Made by a program: the position numbers and the translations under genes. Of a stretch of DNA of 64,000 bases, positions 43,512 to 51,327 are shown piece after piece. This DNA is from Robertmurraya dakarensis (GTDB lineage: Bacteria; Bacillota; Bacilli; Bacillales; Cytobacillaceae). The DNA is taken from NCBI RefSeq assembly GCF_900156875.1, contig NZ_LT707409.1, positions 1,879,957-1,943,956 on the forward strand, written 5' to 3'. The notes under the pieces are model-generated. The model was given only the letters and a program-made list of their open reading frames with translations, searched no databases and was not told where the DNA came from. The stretch's first letter is position 1, and every line of letters begins with the position of its first letter.

Positions 43512-43528
43512 TGCAAGTTTCATGCCAA
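43512..43528 (-). promoter_or_regulatory. Sigma-54 (-24/-12) promoter of kamA
   Basis: Minus strand TTGGCATGAAACTTGCA: GG and GC are separated by exactly ten bases and the sequence differs from the consensus TTGGCACG-N4-TTGCA at one base. A likely start point lies about 26 bases before the kamA ATG. The imperfect palindrome GTGCTTGTTTACGCAC (43556-43571) just upstream may be an activator site. Confidence 0.85.
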
Positions 43529-43571
43529 CTTACAAAAAACGAATAAATGGGGAAAGTGCTTGTTTACGCAC

Positions 43572-43593
43572 AAAAAAAAGCCGATTATTCGGC
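43572..43593 (-). terminator. Terminator of kamR
   Basis: GCCGATTATTCGGC (43580-43593) forms a hairpin overlapping the kamR stop, followed on the minus strand by eight T residues. Confidence 0.92.
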
Positions 43594-45000
43594 ATTGGTG
43601 AGATGATATTTCTGCATCTTGTATTGAAGTGTTTGCCGGGGAATTCCTAATAGTCTAGCTGCTTTTTTAATATTACCGCTTGTTTCTAAAAGTGCTTCCG
43701 CTATGAGTGTTTCTTCATATTTTTCTACTTTTTCTCTTAAGGAAGTCTGGCAGATTGAAGATTTTCCCATTTCCTTCTCTTGCACAGGTGCCACTTCTTT
43801 TAATAATAATGGGAGATCATCATAGGTTAGCCTATCGCCTTCACACACATTCATCATATATTCCACTGCATGCTTTAGCTCCCTGACATTACCAGGCCAA
43901 GAGTAGGAGAGAAACAACGACTTAACCTTCTCTTCTGCACCCTTCACTTGCTTATTTAACTTTTCATTAAATGATTTAATAAACACATCAGTCAAATATA
44001 GAATATCTTCTTTTCGTCGTCTAAGAGGTATCAGTTCAAACGTTAATACATTTAGCCGATAAAATAAATCCTCTCTAAGCGTTTTGTTTTGCAAAGCCAG
44101 CTTTGGATGCACATTCATCGCAGTAATAACCCTTACATCCACTAATAAATCCTTGGTTCCCCCAACCCTTCTAATGATTCCATCTTCTAACACTCGCAGA
44201 AGCTTTGCCTGCAGGTCGACAGGCATTGCATGAAGTTCATCTAAGAAAAGAGTCCCGCCGTGAGCAAGCTCAAACAAACCAGGCCGATCTACTGCCCCGG
44301 TATAACTGCCTTTCGTTGTACCAAATAGAATGCTTTCCAGAAGTGTTTCTGGTATGGCTGCACAGTTCTGAGCAATAAAGGGGGATTGTGAACGATTGGA
44401 AGCATAGTGGATCCCTTGAACAAAAAGCTCCTTTCCGGTTCCGCTTTCTCCAAAAACAAGAATCGGAGAGTGAGAGGTTGCAAGCTTTACAGCTTCTTTT
44501 TTTAAATTCATAAGCTCCGCATTTTTGGTCAGTACATCATCCAAGCTATAGCTTACCGCACTAGTATGCTTTGAGGATTTTTTTTTCGAAAGGAGTTTAC
44601 CTTGAAGATCAACAAGCTGTTCTGACAAGCGCTTCATACTAGAATAATCTTTGGCGATTTCCATAGCGCCTACCAGCTGCCCCGACACAAATATCGGCAG
44701 AGTCGTATTCATCGTCTCTATTTTCTTCCCGTGGACATTTGTATAACTTTGAGCTACATTGTAAATTGCTTTTTTAGTTTGAAGTACTTTCAATAATGTA
44801 CTGCTATCTTCATTTAAAGATGGAAAAACACGAAGAACAGGCTTGCCTACCACTTCATCTACGGTTAATCCATCATGCCTTGCCGCGACTTCATTGTAAT
44901 AAATGGTTGTTCCGTCTAGGTCGACAACATGAATCGCCTCATCAATTCTAGAAAGTATAGCCTTTAATACTTCCTTCGAAATAACTCGCTCATGGATCAT
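43585..45000 (-). CDS. kamR: Sigma-54-dependent activator of lysine degradation
   Basis: About 471 residues. PAS domain (about 10-110), AAA+ domain (about 155-380) with Walker A GESGTGKE, the sigma-54 contact loop reading GSYTGA instead of GAFTGA, Walker B GGTLFLDELH, and a C-terminal Fis-type helix-turn-helix (GNIKKAARLLGIPRQTLQYKMQKY). ATG 45000 follows AGGTGG; an upstream GTG (45015) overlaps it. Placement between yodP and kamA, and the sigma-54 promoter just downstream before kamA, identify it as KamR, which in B. thuringiensis activates the kam genes. The PAS domain probably senses a lysine metabolite. Confidence 0.9.
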   Translation of the reverse strand: MIHERVISKEVLKAILSRIDEAIHVVDLDGTTIYYNEVAARHDGLTVDEVVGKPVLRVFPSLNEDSSTLLKVLQTKKAIYNVAQSYTNVHGKKIETMNTTLPIFVSGQLVGAMEIAKDYSSMKRLSEQLVDLQGKLLSKKKSSKHTSAVSYSLDDVLTKNAELMNLKKEAVKLATSHSPILVFGESGTGKELFVQGIHYASNRSQSPFIAQNCAAIPETLLESILFGTTKGSYTGAVDRPGLFELAHGGTLFLDELHAMPVDLQAKLLRVLEDGIIRRVGGTKDLLVDVRVITAMNVHPKLALQNKTLREDLFYRLNVLTFELIPLRRRKEDILYLTDVFIKSFNEKLNKQVKGAEEKVKSLFLSYSWPGNVRELKHAVEYMMNVCEGDRLTYDDLPLLLKEVAPVQEKEMGKSSICQTSLREKVEKYEETLIAEALLETSGNIKKAARLLGIPRQTLQYKMQKYHLTNAE

Positions 45001-45030
45001 CTTTTCCACCTGCACTTATATTTGGAAATG

Positions 45031-45068
45031 ATGCCGAAAAATGAGCCATAATGGCGAGAATTCGGCAT
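45031..45068. repeat. Nested inverted repeat upstream of kamR
   Basis: ATGCCGAA (45031-45038) and TTCGGCAT (45061-45068) enclose a second palindrome GCCATAATGGC (45045-45055). No T-run follows, so it is not a terminator; a binding site (possibly for KamR) is more likely. Confidence 0.55.
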
Positions 45069-45082
45069 ATTATTTCGCATTA

Positions 45083-45937
45083 TTAAGACCGGGAAAGGTC
45101 CTTTACCCAGACATTCATATTTTCGAGCTTATCATAGATAAACACATTGTTCGTCAGCCTGCCCCTGTATTGATAGCCAAGACCATGCAAGGCAGAATTC
45201 ATACCAAAAGACAGCGCCCTTGCTATAGAGTAAGAACAATAAACCCCATCTTCCACTAGTCTATCTTCTAGTTTCTCTAAAAGAATCTTCATAAGCCCGT
45301 GTTTTCGATGTTGTGGCAATGTAGCACAATCCGTCATCTCTGCATTTTTATAGAATGTATTAACCTCGGCTGAAGCAGCACTTACGATTTCATTTCCTAC
45401 CTGGAAAGCATAATAAATGGTTCCTTCTTCAATTGTTTTTTTTATATACTCTGGGTCATGTAAGGGTGTCGGGTAGATTTTGAAAACCTGCTGGTACAGC
45501 ACCGCTAACTTTTCCGCATCGTCTTTTTCAATAAGCTTCAGCTCATATTGCTTGGGATGATCATTAGTTAACCCTATTCTTTCCAATTGTTGAACATTCT
45601 TTAGAATTTCATTTTCTTTTAATAACTGCTCGTTGTTGGATCTTTCTATAGAAAAATATTTGCAAAAAAAGTAACAATCTGAACCTAGAAAATACTTGTC
45701 AATAGCAGCTTCTGCTTGAAAGCCTCTTTCAAGCAGAAGCATAAACTGTTCTTTCCTTCCTTTCACGATTAGCTTTTCAAGCTTTAACTCCTTCGCTATC
45801 TCCTCTGCCTTTTCCAGCCCCTTCATTAGGTCGCCCCTAATGTCATCAATACGAACTCTTTTATTAAAAGGATCAATACAAACATTCATTGTACAATGCC
45901 GATCTAAAAATTCTTTTGTATAAGCTAATACAGTCAT
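45083..45937 (-). CDS. yodP: Beta-lysine N6-acetyltransferase (AblB/YodP type)
   Basis: About 284 residues with a C-terminal GNAT domain: FQVGNEIVSAASAEVN, CATLPQHRKHGLMKILLEKL (acetyl-CoA motif A) and YSIARALSFGMNSALHGLGY. It acetylates the beta-lysine made by KamA; the same enzyme pair makes the osmolyte N-epsilon-acetyl-beta-lysine in archaea. ATG 45937 lies after GAGGTGAG. Fifth gene of the yodT-S-R-Q-P run, 62 bases after yodQ with a hairpin between. Confidence 0.9.
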   Translation of the reverse strand: MTVLAYTKEFLDRHCTMNVCIDPFNKRVRIDDIRGDLMKGLEKAEEIAKELKLEKLIVKGRKEQFMLLLERGFQAEAAIDKYFLGSDCYFFCKYFSIERSNNEQLLKENEILKNVQQLERIGLTNDHPKQYELKLIEKDDAEKLAVLYQQVFKIYPTPLHDPEYIKKTIEEGTIYYAFQVGNEIVSAASAEVNTFYKNAEMTDCATLPQHRKHGLMKILLEKLEDRLVEDGVYCSYSIARALSFGMNSALHGLGYQYRGRLTNNVFIYDKLENMNVWVKDLSRS

Positions 45938-45970
45938 CTTTCTCACCTCTATAGAGTATTAAAGATGTTT

Positions 45971-45996
45971 AGCCTGACCATCAAGCAGTCAGGCTT
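45971..45996. other. Hairpin between yodQ and yodP
   Basis: AGCCTGAC (45971-45978) pairs with GTCAGGCT (45988-45995). No T-run follows on the minus strand; it may reduce read-through or stabilise the upstream mRNA. Confidence 0.6.
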
Positions 45997-46008
45997 TACC
46001 CTCATCTT

Positions 46009-47277
46009 TCACTTTTCAATTTCACACCATTTCAGTATAACACCTGCAATAATTTCAGCTGAAATGAAAACATCTTCTAATACAATGTATTCATTAACAT
46101 CATGCGCCACTGCTGTTGTTCCCGGACCAAATACTACGACAGGAGTATTACCTATTTTTGATAATATTCCTCCGTCTGTTCCCCATGGGGAGGCTTCAAT
46201 GACAGGAGGCTCCCCTTTTACACTTACAAAGCTTTCTGCAAGAGTTTGCATTAAAGGATGATCAACGTCTAAGTTTCCCGGAAGCCATCTACCTCCAAAC
46301 CACTCTATTTCAAGGGGATGATGTTGGAACCACGGGTCGCTTTCAGTCAGTTTTTCCAAACATTTTTCTAATTGAATCTCAGCCTCTCTTAATGATTCGC
46401 TTGGAGCTACCCCAATACGTCCTTCGATGACACAAAGATCTGGAACCGATGACGGCCATTGTCCGCTTTGGATTTTTCCGATATTGATTGGGATCGGAAT
46501 CGGAATTTTTTCATATAGCGGATCATTGATTGAAAGATTTCTAACCTTCTCTAATTCTTGCAAGCTTTTAATAACTGCCATTCCCTTTTCAATGGCATTT
46601 ACTCCTTCATACCTGGTACCGCCATGTGCAGACCTGCCCTTGACTGTAATTCGGAACCACATTGACCCTTGCTGCTTTGGAAACACCTTCAGATTAGTTG
46701 GTTCAGGGATAATAGCCCCGTCAGCTTTATAGCCTCTTAGAACCGAGGCGAGCGTTCCAGATCCACCACTCTCTTCTTCTATTACACTTTGAAAAATAAC
46801 ATCTCCTTTAAGTGAGATTCCAGAAGATATAATAGCTTCCATCGCTAATAGTAAGGCGACAGAGCCACCTTTCATATCAGTAGATCCTCTTCCGAATAAT
46901 TTTCCATCTTTTACAATTCCGCTAAAAGGATCATGTTCCCAATCATCCACATTACCTTCCGGTACAACATCTATATGGCCATTTAATATTAATGACTTGC
47001 CTCCTCCCTTTCCAGGCAAAACAGCAACTAAATTGGGGTTTCCAGTATAATCCTTTCGATCCGAACAATAACTATCGTGATTTAGTAATGCATCTTCTCC
47101 AATTTCCCATATATCAACATCTAGCCCGAGTTCTCGACACTTCTCAATCACAATGGCCTGTGCTCCACTTTCTTTCCCCCTTGTACTCCCCTCTTGAACA
47201 AGCTTTTGCAGAAAACGGGTCCCTTTTCCTTGATTATCTTGAATCCACTTTTTTACTCTCAATAATTCTTCCTGCAA
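46009..47277 (-). CDS. yodQ: M20-family deacetylase/peptidase YodQ
   Basis: 422 residues, ArgE/DapE type metallo-amidohydrolase: LNGHIDVVPEG (first metal His and Asp), FGRGSTDMKGG (bridging Asp), VIEEESGGSGT (catalytic and metal Glu) and SPWGTDGGIL. It is assumed to deacylate an intermediate of beta-lysine degradation. TTG 47277 follows AAGGAGGG by six bases and is preferred. Twelve bases separate it from yodR. Confidence 0.9.
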   Translation of the reverse strand: MQEELLRVKKWIQDNQGKGTRFLQKLVQEGSTRGKESGAQAIVIEKCRELGLDVDIWEIGEDALLNHDSYCSDRKDYTGNPNLVAVLPGKGGGKSLILNGHIDVVPEGNVDDWEHDPFSGIVKDGKLFGRGSTDMKGGSVALLLAMEAIISSGISLKGDVIFQSVIEEESGGSGTLASVLRGYKADGAIIPEPTNLKVFPKQQGSMWFRITVKGRSAHGGTRYEGVNAIEKGMAVIKSLQELEKVRNLSINDPLYEKIPIPIPINIGKIQSGQWPSSVPDLCVIEGRIGVAPSESLREAEIQLEKCLEKLTESDPWFQHHPLEIEWFGGRWLPGNLDVDHPLMQTLAESFVSVKGEPPVIEASPWGTDGGILSKIGNTPVVVFGPGTTAVAHDVNEYIVLEDVFISAEIIAGVILKWCEIEK

Positions 47278-47289
47278 TTTAGTCCCTCC

Positions 47290-47952
47290 TTAATAAATGA
47301 TCGTCATATCAGGACTTATTAAAAATCCACAATCTGTCTTGCTCTTAACTTCCTCAACGGAATATGGAGAAAATATTTCCACTAACTCTAATCCACGTTG
47401 ATTTATTGAGAATACAGCCATGTCGGTAATGATTAAATCAACACAGGATTTAGAAGTTAATGGAAGTGTACATGATTTTACTATTTTAGAATGTCCATTT
47501 TTATCTACATGTGTCATTAAGACAATCACCTTTGCTGCTTTTTGGGCTAACTCCATCGCCCCTCCCATCCCTGGGACTTTTTTTCCTGGTACGATCCAGT
47601 TAGCCAGATCGCCTTTTTCACTAACCTGTAATGACCCGAGAATGGTTAAATCGACCCTGCCTCGACGGATCATCCCAAATGCAATAGCGCTATCACAATA
47701 GGATGCTCCCTCAATAACCGTTACAGGCAGCCCTCCTGCATTGCATAAATTTTCATCTTCCCTCCCATTCTCAGGAGCAGGACCCATACCGACAATGCCA
47801 TTCTCTGCATGAAACATTACCTTAAGATGCTGTGGTAAATACTCGGGTACAAAAGACGGAATACCTATGCCTAAATTAACCACCATTCCTTCTTTGATCT
47901 CCGCTGCAGCACGTTTTGCCATACGATGACGGTGATCTATTCCCATGCCCAT
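47290..47952 (-). CDS. yodR: CoA-transferase, beta subunit (YodR)
   Basis: 220 residues of the acetate/acetoacetate-type CoA transferase beta family (AtoA/ScoB): GMVVNLGIGIPSFVPEYL and the active-site Glu in FHAENGIVGMGPAP. With YodS it should transfer CoA to the keto acid formed by YodT from acetylated or free beta-lysine. The start overlaps the end of yodS by 16 bases, indicating coupled translation. Confidence 0.9.
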   Translation of the reverse strand: MGMGIDHRHRMAKRAAAEIKEGMVVNLGIGIPSFVPEYLPQHLKVMFHAENGIVGMGPAPENGREDENLCNAGGLPVTVIEGASYCDSAIAFGMIRRGRVDLTILGSLQVSEKGDLANWIVPGKKVPGMGGAMELAQKAAKVIVLMTHVDKNGHSKIVKSCTLPLTSKSCVDLIITDMAVFSINQRGLELVEIFSPYSVEEVKSKTDCGFLISPDMTIIY

Positions 47953-48629
47953 TTCCAGTTCACTCCTTGTGAAGGGATGATATAATCTACAAACACACCG
48001 GGCGTCATGATAGAGTCAGGATCCATCCCTCCTATTGGTACTATTTCCTCCACTTCAGCAATTGTAATATTACCGGCCATTGCCACGAGAGGATTCGTAT
48101 TCCTTGCGCTCTTGTCATATATTAAATTCCCGTAAGCATCTGCTTTTTTGGCAAACACAATCGAAATCTCGGCCGTCAAGGCTTTCTCAACAAGATATTC
48201 CTTCCCATCCAGCATGACGGTTTGTTTATTTGCCCTTACTATTTCATTATCCATCCCGACATCGGTTAAGATGGCACCAAGTCCCACCCCGCCTGCACGT
48301 ATCCTCTCAACTAATGTACCTTGCGGTGAAAACTCTACCTCAAGTTTACCTTCATTCATTAACTGACCCGCGATAGGGTTTGAACCAATATGGGAAGCAA
48401 TGACTTTCTTTGCCCTTCCTTGATTGACAATCTTTCCGATTCCTATTTGTGGAAACCCAGTATCATTCCCAATAAGTGTGAGTTCGCGTATCCCTTTTTG
48501 TAAAATGCCTTCAATGATGGTTGGTGGAGATCCTACACCTCCGAAGCCTCCAAACATAATAATCGATCCATTATGAAAAAAATCTAGAACCCTGTTCAAA
48601 CTGGTGACTTTCTTGAATGGATTTTCCAT
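47937..48629 (-). CDS. yodS: CoA-transferase, alpha subunit (YodS)
   Basis: About 230 residues with the oxyanion/CoA loop GGFGGVGSPPTIIEG and GNDTGFP at the N-terminal third and PQGTLVERIRAGGVG in the middle, as in AtoD/ScoA. ATG 48629 lies eight bases after AAAGGA; the frame opens with a GTG eighteen bases earlier. Overlaps yodR at its end. The 60-base gap to yodT holds no terminator. Confidence 0.9.
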   Translation of the reverse strand: MENPFKKVTSLNRVLDFFHNGSIIMFGGFGGVGSPPTIIEGILQKGIRELTLIGNDTGFPQIGIGKIVNQGRAKKVIASHIGSNPIAGQLMNEGKLEVEFSPQGTLVERIRAGGVGLGAILTDVGMDNEIVRANKQTVMLDGKEYLVEKALTAEISIVFAKKADAYGNLIYDKSARNTNPLVAMAGNITIAEVEEIVPIGGMDPDSIMTPGVFVDYIIPSQGVNWKWAWE

Positions 48630-48707
48630 TCTCCTCTTCCTTTCCACACATCAAATCTCTTTTTGGAAGTTCATGATGACTATCTCTCTCCTGGAAGAAG
48701 TATTACT

Positions 48708-50048
48708 TTATTTGGACAATACTTCGGCCTCCAATTGTTTTAATGATTTGGCAAGCAGGCTTACGAGTTCGTCTATTTCACTAGTTGTGATGGTTAAAGG
48801 AGGGGCAATAAGAATAGCATCACCATTTATCCCATCAATTCCTGCACCAGCCGGATAAAGCAGAAGACCATTTTTTTGAGCAATTTCAACTGCTTTTTGG
48901 CTGACTTGAAAACTTCGCGGGAAAGGAAGTTTGTTAACAGAACTTTTCACAAACTCTATTCCCAGCAGCAGTCCTTTTCCACGAATATCGCCTATAAACG
49001 GCAAAGACTTCTGTAATTCAAATAATTGTTTAATTAGGTATTTATATTTAGATTCAACTTCTTGAATAAGATGATTTTTTTCCAAGTATTCAAAAACAGC
49101 CAGCGATACTGCACATACCTGTGGATTTGCACTAAGTGTATGCCCGCTCATTACCAGCTTGGAGCCTTTTAAAATCGGTTCCATTACCCTTTCACTGACC
49201 ACGGCAGCAGCAATCGGTGCATAACCAGCTCCCAATCCTTTCCCTAATGCAACTAGGTCAGGCTCTACCCCCCACTGTTCAATCGCAAGCATCGATCCCG
49301 TTCGGCCGATGCCTGTCATAACTTCATCTGCGATAAAGAGAATTTGGTGTTTCTCACATATTTCTTTAATGACCTTATAATAATCTTTGGGAGGAGTAAT
49401 AGCTCCACCCGCAGCGCCTACAACAGGTTCTGCAATAAATGCTGCGACTTGATCAGCTCCTATTCTCCTAATCGCGGTATCTAATTCTTGTGCGCAAAGA
49501 TATTCACAGTCGGGAGCACTTTTTTTATATGGACATCGGTAGCAATATGGCGGATGTATAACGGGAAAATCCTCAAGAAGCGGTACAAAACGGGCTCTTC
49601 TTCCTGAATGTCCAGACATCGATAGAGCTCCTAGTGTAATACCATGGTAACTAACCCAGCGCGATAGTACTTTTGTTTTTGAGTAGACTCCTTTTTCTTG
49701 CCAATACTGAATCGCTATTTTCATAGTCGTTTCCGTTGCTTCTGAACCACTATTGACAAAAAAACACCAATTCAGATCTCCAGGGGTGCTTTCTGCAATT
49801 TTTTTTGCAAGATTTTCAGCGGGCTCGCTTGTAAAATGAGATCGATATACAAATGAAACTTTTTTCGCCTGCTCATTCATTGCATGTATCATTTCATCTA
49901 CTCCGTGGCCAATATTGGCTGTCACTGCGCCTGAGGCGGCATCTAAATATTTTTTACCTTTTTTATCAAATAGATAAATACCCTTTCCGTACTCAATCAT
50001 TGGATACTGTGCATCAAGAACCGGTTTAATTAAGAACGATTGATCCAC
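48708..50048 (-). CDS. yodT: PLP-dependent class III aminotransferase (YodT)
   Basis: About 446 residues. Class III transaminase: YLDAASGAVTANIGHG near the N terminus, FVNSGSEATE, IADEVMTGIGRTGSM and the PLP Lys in LGKGLGAGYAPIAA. It is expected to transaminate the beta-lysine derivative. GTG 50048 (behind GGAGTGAGGAC) is preferred to ATG 50120: it gives the length of B. subtilis YodT, and a sigma-E-like -10 box at 50105-50112 would put the transcript start downstream of the longer start. First gene of the catabolic run. A cluster Cys-rich insert (PPYCYRCPYKKSAPDCEYLC) may be a small metal-binding element. Confidence 0.9.
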   Translation of the reverse strand: MDQSFLIKPVLDAQYPMIEYGKGIYLFDKKGKKYLDAASGAVTANIGHGVDEMIHAMNEQAKKVSFVYRSHFTSEPAENLAKKIAESTPGDLNWCFFVNSGSEATETTMKIAIQYWQEKGVYSKTKVLSRWVSYHGITLGALSMSGHSGRRARFVPLLEDFPVIHPPYCYRCPYKKSAPDCEYLCAQELDTAIRRIGADQVAAFIAEPVVGAAGGAITPPKDYYKVIKEICEKHQILFIADEVMTGIGRTGSMLAIEQWGVEPDLVALGKGLGAGYAPIAAAVVSERVMEPILKGSKLVMSGHTLSANPQVCAVSLAVFEYLEKNHLIQEVESKYKYLIKQLFELQKSLPFIGDIRGKGLLLGIEFVKSSVNKLPFPRSFQVSQKAVEIAQKNGLLLYPAGAGIDGINGDAILIAPPLTITTSEIDELVSLLAKSLKQLEAEVLSK

Positions 50049-50067
50049 GTCCTCACTCCATTCTGAA

Positions 50068-50081
50068 TGAAAGCGTTCCCA
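50068..50081. promoter_or_regulatory. cre-like site in the yodT leader
   Basis: TGAAAGCGTTCCCA matches the CcpA consensus at 13 of 14 positions and lies between the sigma-E-like box and GTG 50048. Confidence 0.4.
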
Positions 50082-50104
50082 TTTTAGATTTATCAAACTA
50101 TTAG

Positions 50105-50112
50105 ATTGTATG
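50105..50112 (-). promoter_or_regulatory. Sigma-E-like -10 box of the yodT operon
   Basis: Minus strand CATACAAT equals the mother-cell sigma-E -10 consensus; the -35 region 14 bases upstream is weak. B. subtilis transcribes the homologous yod/kam genes with sigma-E. Confidence 0.5.
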
Positions 50113-50179
50113 AAATACATATCAAAATCTTTCTTAAAGAATAAGCGGACAAAACTTAAAGACTATGAAAAGCAGAACG

Positions 50180-50220
50180 CAAAAAGAACTAGCAGGTACC
50201 GAAATCCACCGCTAGTTCCT
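50180..50220 (-). terminator. Terminator of the S66-type peptidase gene
   Basis: GAACTAGC (50186-50193) pairs with GCTAGTTC (50211-50218), extended by GGT/ACC; minus strand continues TTTTTGCG. Confidence 0.85.
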
Positions 50221-50235
50221 TTCTCCATATGTAAA

Positions 50236-51213
50236 TTAAATTTGCTCAATAAAAATTTCTGTATCGTTCTCGCTAGCTGAGACTGCCGCCTTAGCACCAA
50301 TCGGAATGGTCGCAAGAGGGGTAGTGTGGCCAAAATTAACATTCCCGATGATTGGAATGTCTTTCAATTCCCTTTTTGATTGTATGATTTTCTTTAAAGC
50401 AGCATCTGTTACGTTCGATCCCTTTTGAAAACGACCGATTAAGATTGCTTTAAGTTTATTTGCATCCGGTAAATGTAAAAGGGACTGTAAATCACGTTCA
50501 AACATCAAAGGATGTGATTCTTCATCATCTTCAATAAATAAAATAGCGTTTTTTAAGGAAGGCATGAAAGCTGTACCTTGAAGCAAATTCAATGTACTTA
50601 AATTCCCCCCGACTAGCTTCCCTTCTGCCTCTCCCTCTTGAATGACAAAATAGCCATCTTGTTCTATAAAAGTTCGGTCTTCTTCCTCTAAATGCCATGG
50701 GTCATCACTCCAATGAGAGGAAGGAGAAATTTCAAACGGAGCATCGTTCGTCACTGCGTTCAAAAAAGAATTCAGTGTATATTGAAATTCATGTTTTATT
50801 CCTAACGTAGAAAAATGCGGTCCTGAATAATTTATTAACCCAGTCTTATGATAAATTGCCAAGTTTAAAGCTGTTATGTCGCCAAATCCGCAAAAGACCT
50901 TAGGATTATTTTGGATACATTCGTAATCTATATATTTCAATAATTGGTTGGCATTATAGCCGCCTGACGCAGTTAATATCCCTTTTACACTTGGGGAACG
51001 AAACGCATCATGAAGATCTTCTATTCTTTCTTCGATCGATGTACTAAAAAATTCATCATGATTCTCAACATTTTTACCATAGGTTATGTGGAAACCTAAA
51101 TCCCTCAACCGGCTTTCAGCCAGTTCAATTTGCTTGCCCTTTACAAGGGCCAGACTGGTAGATGGAGCAATCACCCGTATTTCACCACCTGGGCTTAATC
51201 TCTCAGCTAACAT
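50236..51213 (-). CDS. S66-family LD-carboxypeptidase-like protein lacking the nucleophile Ser
   Basis: 325 residues, MccF/LdcA fold (B. subtilis YocD type): VIAPSTSLAL at the N terminus, ILTASGGYNANQLL, the Glu region AILFIEDDEE and the His region NFGHTTPLATIPIG. The nucleophile elbow, normally GYSDIT, reads GFGDIT with Gly111 (codon GGC) in place of Ser, so the usual Ser-His-Glu triad is incomplete. It may be inactive, bind muropeptides, or have a changed activity. ATG 51213 follows AGAGGCGAT. Between yodT and the FAD oxidoreductase with its own terminator. Confidence 0.82.
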   Translation of the reverse strand: MLAERLSPGGEIRVIAPSTSLALVKGKQIELAESRLRDLGFHITYGKNVENHDEFFSTSIEERIEDLHDAFRSPSVKGILTASGGYNANQLLKYIDYECIQNNPKVFCGFGDITALNLAIYHKTGLINYSGPHFSTLGIKHEFQYTLNSFLNAVTNDAPFEISPSSHWSDDPWHLEEEDRTFIEQDGYFVIQEGEAEGKLVGGNLSTLNLLQGTAFMPSLKNAILFIEDDEESHPLMFERDLQSLLHLPDANKLKAILIGRFQKGSNVTDAALKKIIQSKRELKDIPIIGNVNFGHTTPLATIPIGAKAAVSASENDTEIFIEQI

Positions 51214-51287
51214 TATATCGCCTCTTTCGGTAGAGCAGAATTTGAAAACATGCCTTTAAAACACCATTATCTTAGCAGATAAGCGAA

Positions 51288-51322
51288 AATAAGAAAAGCC
51301 TGCCCAGATTGAAAGGCAGGCT
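51288..51322 (-). terminator. Terminator of the FAD oxidoreductase gene
   Basis: AGCCTGCC (51297-51304) pairs with GGCAGGCT (51315-51322); minus strand continues TTTTCTTATTTT. Confidence 0.88.
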
Positions 51323-51327
51323 GGTTA

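Noticed and set aside
45971-45996. Terminator ending the yodT-S-R-Q operon before yodP
   Set aside because: The stem is good but no T-run follows on the transcribed strand.
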